Assembly (NCBI RefSeq): GCF_003610255.1
Contig: NZ_RAPS01000001.1
Location: 2,604,001-2,668,000, forward strand
Source: Streptomyces sp. TLI_171
GTDB lineage: Bacteria; Actinomycetota; Actinomycetes; Streptomycetales; Streptomycetaceae
Length of the DNA stretch: 64,000 nt
Direction: 5' to 3'
The notes under the pieces are model-generated. The model was not told where the DNA came from, did no database searches, and saw only the letters and a list, made by a program, of their open reading frames with translations. Position numbers and translations under genes: made by a program. How positions within the stretch are numbered: the stretch's first letter is position 1; the number at the start of each line of letters is the position of its first letter. This document shows, one piece after another, positions 58,775 to 64,000 of the stretch.

Positions 58775-59605
58775 TCACTCGTAGGCGGTGATCCGTACCG
58801 AGCCGGTGACCTCCACCGGTTCCGGCAGCGCGTCCAGGGCGGCGGCCAGCACGGCCGGGTCGGTGTGCCAGGCGCTCGGGCCCATCCCCACCACGGCGGC
58901 GGCGTCCGCCCGGGACAGCCGCAGCGCGAACTCCACCTCGGTGCGCTCCACCGGCGTGAACCACGGGCCGAGCTTCTCCTCGATCCGGCGGTCCTTGTCC
59001 TCGTCCACCGACAGCAGGCCCAACGCGCCCACCAGCTCGCGCAGATGGCGCGAGGTCGGGGCCGCCACCAGCAGCCGTCCGCCCGGGCGCAGCACCCGGC
59101 GCATCTCCGGCCCGTTGCGCGGCGCGAACACGTTCAGCAGCACGTCCGCCGCGCCGTCCCGCAGCGGCAGCGGGCGCCACGCGTCGCACGCCACCGCGCC
59201 GATCCTCGGGTGCGCCTTCGCGGCGCGCCGCAGCGCGAACTTGGACAGGTCCAGGGCCGCGCCCGCCGCCCCCGGCCGGGCCTCCAGCACCCGGGCCAGG
59301 TAGTGGCCGGTGCCGGCGCCGAGGTCGGCCACCAGACCGCTCTCCGCCGGGGTTCCGGTCGCGGCCGCCGCGAGCGCCCGCTCCAGCAGGCGGTAGTGGC
59401 CGGCCGCCAGGAACCCGCTGCGGGCGGCGACCATCTCCGCGGTGTCGGCGGTGCCGGCCTTGGCGTCCCCCGCCAGCAGGCTCACGTAGCCCTGCTTGGC
59501 CTGGTCGAAGCTGTGTCCCTCCGGGCAGCGCAGGGTGCGGCCGTCCAGCGCGAGCGGGCGGGCGCAGTGCGGGCAGACCAGGTAGGGCTCGATGTCCTGC
59601 AGCAA
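58775..59605 (-). CDS. RlmA-like 23S rRNA (guanine-N1) methyltransferase
   Basis: This 276-residue enzyme has an N-terminal zinc ribbon (YLVCPHCARPL and TLRCPEGHSFD) and a Rossmann methyltransferase domain (VADLGAGTGHYLARVLE; LLNVFAPRNGPEMRRVL; PTSRHLREL). This matches the RlmA(I)/(II) family, which methylates a guanine of the 23S rRNA and can give macrolide tolerance. The only start after the in-frame upstream stop is TTG 59605, with GAGG 11 nt upstream, so a TTG start is likely. Confidence 0.88.
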   Translation of the reverse strand: MLQDIEPYLVCPHCARPLALDGRTLRCPEGHSFDQAKQGYVSLLAGDAKAGTADTAEMVAARSGFLAAGHYRLLERALAAAATGTPAESGLVADLGAGTGHYLARVLEARPGAAGAALDLSKFALRRAAKAHPRIGAVACDAWRPLPLRDGAADVLLNVFAPRNGPEMRRVLRPGGRLLVAAPTSRHLRELVGALGLLSVDEDKDRRIEEKLGPWFTPVERTEVEFALRLSRADAAAVVGMGPSAWHTDPAVLAAALDALPEPVEVTGSVRITAYE

Positions 59606-59629
59606 CTCGGTGGTGTCCTCGGGGAATCA

Positions 59630-59695
59630 TCAGGGGCCGGGGGAACGTCGAGGGTATCCCGACCACGGACGCCTCGTCGCTCTCCCGGCCCCTGA
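59630..59695. repeat. 12-bp inverted repeat with 42-bp spacer
   Basis: TCAGGGGCCGGG (59630-59641) and CCCGGCCCCTGA (59684-59695) are perfectly complementary in the gap between the methyltransferase start and the toxin stop. It may act as a terminator for the toxin gene or an operator. Confidence 0.5.
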
Positions 59696-59717
59696 CCGCG
59701 CGTCACCCGGCGGCGGC

Positions 59718-60131
59718 TCACTCCTCGCCGTCGTCGCCGACTTCCTCCTCCTCCGTCTCGTCGACCACCCACATCGCGAGGCGCTCCGCCACCCCGGTGA
59801 TGCCGAGCTTGCCCTCCCGGATCGCCCGGGCCAGGCTGCGCACCTCGCGCGCGGTGGTCGCCACCCGGCAGCCGCTCGCCACCAGGTACGCGTAGGCCAC
59901 GGCGGTGGCGAACAGCTCGTTGTTGCGCTCCAGCGCGGGGACCCGGATCAGCTGGTGCATCAGCGCCGCCGCCCGGTCCTGCGGCTCGGGGTAGACCGCG
60001 ATGTCGAAGATCTCGGCCTGGTGCCTGGTGATCGCCGCCAGCAGCGATCCGTAGTCGGTGACCTGCGGGTCACCGGGCGTGTACTGCTCGGCGGTCATGA
60101 GCAGCCACGAGAGGTCGACCTCAAGTTTCAA
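59718..60131 (-). CDS. Fic/Doc-like toxin component
   Basis: This 137-residue protein resembles small Fic-family toxin components of Streptomyces (LEVDLSWLLMTAEQYTPGDPQVTDYGSLLAA, LMHQLIRVPALERNNELFATAVAYAYLVASG). The canonical HxFxx(G/A)N catalytic motif is not intact. The C-terminus is acidic (DETEEEEVGDDGEE). The TTG start at 60131 overlaps the antitoxin stop as TTGA, so translation is coupled. It is likely the toxin partner of the preceding gene, possibly with an altered activity. Confidence 0.68.
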   Translation of the reverse strand: MKLEVDLSWLLMTAEQYTPGDPQVTDYGSLLAAITRHQAEIFDIAVYPEPQDRAAALMHQLIRVPALERNNELFATAVAYAYLVASGCRVATTAREVRSLARAIREGKLGITGVAERLAMWVVDETEEEEVGDDGEE

Positions 60132-60364
60132 CGGCGCACGTCCTGGAGTTCGCTGGGCGATCCGAACTCGGCGAGGAACACCGCCTCGTGCTCCTTCATG
60201 AACTGGGCCGCCGCGTCGACGAAGTTGCGCCCCGCCTCGCCCATGTCCTGCTGCACCAGCCGTTCGATGTACTGGTTCATGCTGATCCCCTGCTGCTCCG
60301 CCCGCTCGCGGGCCATCTCGGCGGTGGTCGCGTCCACCCTGACGTTCAGCTGCTTCTTGGCCAT
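60128..60364 (-). CDS. Ribbon-helix-helix (Arc/HicB-like) antitoxin
   Basis: This 78-residue protein has an Arc/CopG-type DNA-binding N-terminus (KKQLNVRVDATTAEMARERAE, then ISMNQYIERLVQQDM) and a helical tail that likely neutralises the Fic-like toxin. ATG 60364 has only a weak Shine-Dalgarno. Two GCTAGC boxes lie immediately upstream and probably serve autoregulation. Confidence 0.78.
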   Translation of the reverse strand: MAKKQLNVRVDATTAEMARERAEQQGISMNQYIERLVQQDMGEAGRNFVDAAAQFMKEHEAVFLAEFGSPSELQDVRR

Positions 60365-60370
60365 ACTTCA

Positions 60371-60393
60371 CGCTAGCGCCGAGGTGCTAGCAC
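60371..60393 (-). promoter_or_regulatory. Paired GCTAGC palindromes (antitoxin operator)
   Basis: CGCTAGCG (60371-60378) and GTGCTAGCAC (60384-60393) are perfect palindromes with centres 14 bp apart, 7 nt upstream of the antitoxin ATG. RHH proteins typically bind such paired boxes. Confidence 0.65.
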
Positions 60394-60546
60394 AACAAGA
60401 GCGCAAACCGGCCGCTCCCCCACTCCCCCACCCTGTCCGCTCACGCCCCCGCGAAAACCGGCCAAGCGTCTCGATCCGGCCGCTACGCCCCGGCGGGCTT
60501 GATCACCCTGAACCGTCCCTCCTGCGAACCGGTCCCGGAAACGCCG

Positions 60547-60577
60547 CACGGGCGCGGGAAGGCTTCCCGCGCCCGTG
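60547..60577 (-). terminator. Terminator of the TRAM-domain methyltransferase gene
   Basis: CACGGGCGCGGGAAG (60547-60561) and CTTCCCGCGCCCGTG (60563-60577) are complementary, leaving a minimal loop, 18 nt after the stop. Confidence 0.78.
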
Positions 60578-60594
60578 TGTTGACGGTGTGTCGG

Positions 60595-62295
60595 CTACGG
60601 CTGCGCGACCGGCTCCAGGATGGCCACGCACTCGAAGTGGTGGGTCATCGGGAACAGGTCGAAGGCGCGCAGCGAGACCGGGCGGTAGCCGCCGGTGCGG
60701 AAGAAGGCGAGGTCGCGGGAGAGGGCGGCGGGGTCGCAGGCGACGTAGGCGATGCGGCGGGCCTCCAGGGAGCAGATGTGGGCGACGGTGTCGCGGCCGG
60801 CGCCGGCCCGGGGCGGGTCGAGGACGATCAGGTCGGTCGAGGTGATGCCGGTGCGGGGCAGCAGGGTCTCGACCTTGTCGCACTCGATCCGGACGTTCTC
60901 CAGCGCCGCCAGGTTGTGGCGGGCGTCGGCGACGGCCTGCTTGCCGGACTCGATGCCCAGCACCGCGCCGTCCTCGCCGACGCGTTCGGCGAGCGCGCCC
61001 GCGAACAGGCCGACGCCGCAGTACAGGTCGAGCGCGTTCTCGCCCCACTGCGGGTCGAGCCCGGTCAGCACCGCGTCGACCAGCGTGTCCGGGGCCTCCG
61101 GGTGGATCTGCCAGAAACCGCCGTTGGAGACCCGCCAGGTGCGCCCGACGGCCCGCTCGCGGACGAAGGTGCGGCCGTGGACGCGGTGGAACAGGTCCTG
61201 CTCGTCGATCCGGGCGATCGAGGTCTCCCGGTCGAGTTCGACCAGCGGCAGCTGCTCGCCGGGCCGCGGCCGCAGGATCACCTGCCGGTCCGAGGAGCCG
61301 GACGCGGCGATCGCCTCGACGGAGGCGACTCCCGTCCAGTCCCGCGACTCGACGCCGAGCTCGGCGACGCCGGGCGCGGCGATCAGGCAGCGGTCGATCG
61401 GCTGGACGTCGTGCGAGCGGTGCTTGCGCAGGCCGGCCGTGCCCTCCTCGTCGACCGCGTACTGCACGCGGGTGCGCCAGGCCGGGACCTCGCCCGCGGG
61501 GAGCTTGCCGCCGACCGGCTCCACCGAGCCGTCCCAGCGGGCCTCCTCGGGGGTGAGGCCGGCCAATTTGGCGAGCTGCTCGGTGAGGACCGCGGACTTG
61601 AGCTTGCGCTGCCCGCCGGGGCTGACGTGCTGCCAGTCGCAGCCGCCGCAGCGCCCGGGCCCGGAGAACGGGCAGGGCGCCTCGATCCGGTCCTTGGCGG
61701 CCTCCAGCACCTCCACCGCGTCGGCCCGCAGGTACCGGGAGGTGGTGGTGCCCTCGGTCACCAGGGCCACCACCCGCTCGCCGGGCAGCGCGTGCCGGAC
61801 GAACAGCACCCGGCCCTCGTGCCGGGCCACGCAGTGCCCGCCGTGCGCGACCGGCCCGACCTCGACCTCGTAGCGCTCGCCGATCAGCGGGTCCCCGGAC
61901 GGCTGGCGCATCACGGGCTGGGTGGGCCGCACCGCCTTGGGCGGGCGCACCGCCCCGGGCTTGCGCCCCTGCCGGGCCGGCTTCGCCCCCTTCGCGGCGT
62001 CCGGCCCCTTGGCCGCCCCCTCCGCCGTGTTCGCCTTGCCGGCCCGGTCCGTCCGCGGGGTCTTTCCGGGCGCGGCGTTCTTCCCGGGCGCGGCGGTCGC
62101 CCGCTTCGCGGCCGGACGCTGCTCGCCCGGCACCGGCGGCAGGCTGCGCGCGGTGTTGCCCTCGCGGTCGGTGGCCTCGGGCCGGCTGGGCCGGCTGCTC
62201 CAGCGCGGGTGCGCCACCTGCCCGGGCTTGGCGCCGGACGTGCGGCCGGGGCGGCCCTGGCGACCGGAGGAGCGGGGCGGGTTGTTGCGGGTCAC
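60595..62295 (-). CDS. TRAM-domain RNA (uracil-5-)methyltransferase, TrmA/RumA type
   Basis: This 566-residue enzyme has a basic, disordered N-terminal extension of about 140 residues (Arg/Lys/Pro/Ala-rich), then a TRAM domain (ERYEVEVGPVAHGGHCVARHEGRV) and a CPFSGPGRCGGCDWQHV cluster that likely ligates 4Fe-4S. The SAM-binding methyltransferase has LDLYCGVGLFAG, VLDPPRAGAGRD and the catalytic ACDPAAL Cys. It methylates uridines in rRNA or tRNA; the exact site is not readable. GTG 62295 has AAGGAAG about 6 nt upstream. The basic extension is unusual. Confidence 0.93.
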   Translation of the reverse strand: MTRNNPPRSSGRQGRPGRTSGAKPGQVAHPRWSSRPSRPEATDREGNTARSLPPVPGEQRPAAKRATAAPGKNAAPGKTPRTDRAGKANTAEGAAKGPDAAKGAKPARQGRKPGAVRPPKAVRPTQPVMRQPSGDPLIGERYEVEVGPVAHGGHCVARHEGRVLFVRHALPGERVVALVTEGTTTSRYLRADAVEVLEAAKDRIEAPCPFSGPGRCGGCDWQHVSPGGQRKLKSAVLTEQLAKLAGLTPEEARWDGSVEPVGGKLPAGEVPAWRTRVQYAVDEEGTAGLRKHRSHDVQPIDRCLIAAPGVAELGVESRDWTGVASVEAIAASGSSDRQVILRPRPGEQLPLVELDRETSIARIDEQDLFHRVHGRTFVRERAVGRTWRVSNGGFWQIHPEAPDTLVDAVLTGLDPQWGENALDLYCGVGLFAGALAERVGEDGAVLGIESGKQAVADARHNLAALENVRIECDKVETLLPRTGITSTDLIVLDPPRAGAGRDTVAHICSLEARRIAYVACDPAALSRDLAFFRTGGYRPVSLRAFDLFPMTHHFECVAILEPVAQP

Positions 62296-62367
62296 GGGGC
62301 GCTTCCTTACGCGAGACGAGCGGCGGGGGCGGAACACGGGCGGGTGGGGGACAGGGTCAAACACGGC

Positions 62368-62403
62368 GGCCCGTGGCGGACCGGATTCGATCCGCCACGG
62401 GCC
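62368..62403 (-). terminator. Terminator of the APC permease gene
   Basis: GGCCCGTGGCGGA (62368-62380) and TCCGCCACGGGCC (62391-62403) form a perfect 13-bp stem with a 10-nt loop, 38 nt after the permease stop. Confidence 0.82.
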
Positions 62404-62440
62404 CATTGAAGGCCATTCGGAGGCCGGACGGGCTGCCCGC

Positions 62441-64000
62441 TCAGTCGCGCGGCGCGGCGTCCTGACCGCCCGGACCGTCCCCGGTGGACGGCCCGCCGGA
62501 GGACCCGGCGGTCGGCTCGGCGGCCGGAACCGTCTGCCGCCGCGGCTCGCCGCGGCGCACCGCGCCGGGCGCGGACCACGCCTTGGGGGCCTTGCGCCGC
62601 TCCGAGGACTCCAACTGCCAGGGTACGGAGGTCACCATCACTCCGGGCTTGAACAGCAGACGTCCCTTGAGCCGCAGCGCGCTCTGGTTGTGCAGCAGGT
62701 GCTCGTACCAGTGGCCGACCACGTACTCCGGGATGTACACCGCGACCACGTCGCGCGGGCTGGAGCGGCGCAGGTTCTTCACGTACTCCAGGACCGGGCC
62801 GGTGACCTCGCGGTACGGCGAGTCGAGGACCTTCAGCGGGACGTCGATGCCGCGCTCGTCCCACTCCTGCCGCAGCGCCGCGGTGTCGACCGGGTCGACG
62901 TTGACGGTGACGGCCTCCAGGGTGTGCGCCCGGGCGAGGCGGGCATAGGCGAGGGCGCGCAGGGCGGGCTTGTGCAGCTTGGAGACCAGCACGATGGCGT
63001 GCACCCGGGTCGGCGGGGCGACGTCGTCCGGCTCCTCGGCGGCCTTCAGTTCGGTGCTGACCCGGTCGTAGTGGCGGCGGATCGCCTTCATCATCACGAA
63101 CAGCACCACCATCAGGGCGATGGCGATCCAGGCATGGCTGATCTTGGTGGCGAGCACCACGATCAGCACGGCCATGGTCATCACCAGGCCGAAGGTGTTG
63201 ATCGCCCGGCTGCGCTGCATGTGGGCGCGCTTCTTCGGGTCGGTCTCGGTCCTCAGCAGCCGGGTCCAGTGCCGGATCATGCCGGACTGGCTCATGTTGA
63301 AGGCCACGAAGACGCCGACGATGTACAGCTGGATCAGCCGGTTCGGGTCGGCGCCGAACGCCACGATGAACAGCACCGCCGCGCCGGCCAGCAGCACGAT
63401 GCCGTTGGAGAAGGCCAGCCGGTCGCCGCGGGTGTGCAGCTGGCGGGGCAGGTAGCGGTCCTGGGCGAGGATCGAGCCGAGCACCGGGAAGCCGTTGAAG
63501 GCGGTGTTGGCGGCCAGCACCAGGATCAGGCCGGTGGTGGCCGCGATGAAGTAGAAGCCCGGGGTGAAGTTGGAGAACACCGCCTCGGAGATCTGCGCCA
63601 GCACGGTCTTCTGGTGGTAGTCCGCGGGCGCGCCGATCAGCTGCTCGGTCGGGTTCTCCGCCATCTGGGTGCCCGTCAGATGAGCCAGGTAGATGATGCC
63701 CATGAACATCGTGACGGCGATGGTCGCCATCATCAGCAGCGTGGTCGCCGCGTTCTTGCTCTTCGGCTTCCGGAACGCCGGCACGCCGTTGGAGATCGCC
63801 TCCACACCGGTCAGCGCCGCACAGCCGGAGGAGAACGCCTTCAGCAGCAGGAAGACCAGGGCGAACCCGGCCAGCGAGCTGTTCCCGGGCGTCGACTCCA
63901 GGTGGTACGCCGCGCTCTCCGCGGGCATCGACGCCCCGAAGCCGAAGTGCCGCACCAGGCCGTACACCACCATGCCGAGCACGCCGACCATGAAGGCGTA
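62441..64000 (-). CDS. APC-superfamily amino acid permease, C-terminal part (5' end outside window)
   Basis: The 519 codons visible here give the second half or more of an amino acid permease, with at least eight transmembrane segments (for example FALVFLLLKAFSSG, GLILVLAANTAFNGFP, VMTMAVLIVVLATKI). A large cytoplasmic C-terminal domain of about 180 residues starts near the segment RVHAIVLVSKLHKPALRAL and ends in a Pro/Gly/Ser-rich tail. The conserved ANTAFNGFP and GVEAISNGVPAFRKPKSKNA are typical of the APC family with a regulatory C-terminus. Because the frame continues past 64000, the start is outside. Confidence 0.9.
   Translation of the reverse strand, partial: YAFMVGVLGMVVYGLVRHFGFGASMPAESAAYHLESTPGNSSLAGFALVFLLLKAFSSGCAALTGVEAISNGVPAFRKPKSKNAATTLLMMATIAVTMFMGIIYLAHLTGTQMAENPTEQLIGAPADYHQKTVLAQISEAVFSNFTPGFYFIAATTGLILVLAANTAFNGFPVLGSILAQDRYLPRQLHTRGDRLAFSNGIVLLAGAAVLFIVAFGADPNRLIQLYIVGVFVAFNMSQSGMIRHWTRLLRTETDPKKRAHMQRSRAINTFGLVMTMAVLIVVLATKISHAWIAIALMVVLFVMMKAIRRHYDRVSTELKAAEEPDDVAPPTRVHAIVLVSKLHKPALRALAYARLARAHTLEAVTVNVDPVDTAALRQEWDERGIDVPLKVLDSPYREVTGPVLEYVKNLRRSSPRDVVAVYIPEYVVGHWYEHLLHNQSALRLKGRLLFKPGVMVTSVPWQLESSERRKAPKAWSAPGAVRRGEPRRQTVPAAEPTAGSSGGPSTGDGPGGQDAAPRD

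Overview
This window is chromosomal DNA from a high-GC actinomycete of the Streptomycetaceae (Streptomyces or Kitasatospora type). The support is very high third-position GC, frequent GTG and some TTG starts, and the actinobacterial gene order rne / radical-SAM pair / rodA-mrdA-mreDCB / ndk / folC / valS / clpX-clpP2-clpP1 / tig. Other supports are an NgcEFG-type amino-sugar transporter with DasR-like operators and a c-di-AMP riboswitch in front of a LysM-M23 endopeptidase. Sequence alone does not let me choose between genera. I see no insertion sequence, integrase, prophage or CRISPR array.

Layout. 1-5.8 kb (minus): the N-terminal part of RNase E/G, running off the left edge, then a DUF2344 protein, a Trp-rich repeat membrane protein and a B12-binding radical SAM protein. 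5.9-12.1 kb (minus): the rod-shape cluster mreB-mreC-mreD-mrdA-rodA, several genes overlapping by ATGA, closed by a U-tract terminator. 12.4-20 kb: ndk, a DUF4233 protein and folC (minus), a secreted GH18 chitinase (plus), a hypothetical gene and valS (minus). 20.1-21.9 kb (plus): two paralogous Pro/Gln/Gly/Tyr-rich membrane-anchored proteins. 22-26.5 kb (minus): the clpP1-clpP2-clpX protease locus behind a ClgR-like box, and tig. 26.7-28.8 kb: tRNA-Pro, tRNA-Gly, the riboswitch-controlled endopeptidase and a 64-residue membrane protein.

29-38 kb: a SpoIIE-type phosphatase, a GNAT acetyltransferase, rpiB, bioY, an amino-acid permease, a DsbA-fold protein behind a SigR-type promoter, and pepN. 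38-43.4 kb: a chitin-utilisation block, ngcE-ngcF-ngcG plus a second GH18 chitinase. 43.5-49 kb: aconitase with an iron box and twin 18-bp palindromes, an ECF sigma factor with a membrane partner, a PIN-domain protein and a Cu/Zn-SOD-like protein. 49-57 kb: argF, the pnkp-hen1 RNA-repair operon, dapD and two small hypothetical genes. 57-64 kb: a MazG-like gene overlapped with an AAA ATPase, an RlmA-like methyltransferase, a ribbon-helix-helix/Fic-like toxin-antitoxin pair, a TRAM-domain RNA methyltransferase and an APC permease that runs off the right edge.

How the parts connect. The two chitinases and ngcEFG each have at least one degenerate copy of the DasR consensus upstream, so they probably form one regulon: secreted chitinases release chito-oligosaccharides or GlcNAc, NgcEFG imports them, and the ATPase must be encoded elsewhere. 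The Clp locus, endopeptidase, aconitase and DsbA-fold gene each carry recognisable stress or metabolite control sites (ClgR box, c-di-AMP riboswitch, iron box, SigR promoter). The best candidates for undescribed biology are the aconitase control region, the Fic-like toxin pair with paired GCTAGC operators, twin DnaA boxes in an intergenic gap, nested palindromes in an AT-rich patch near 17.16 kb, and the small membrane protein next to the riboswitch.
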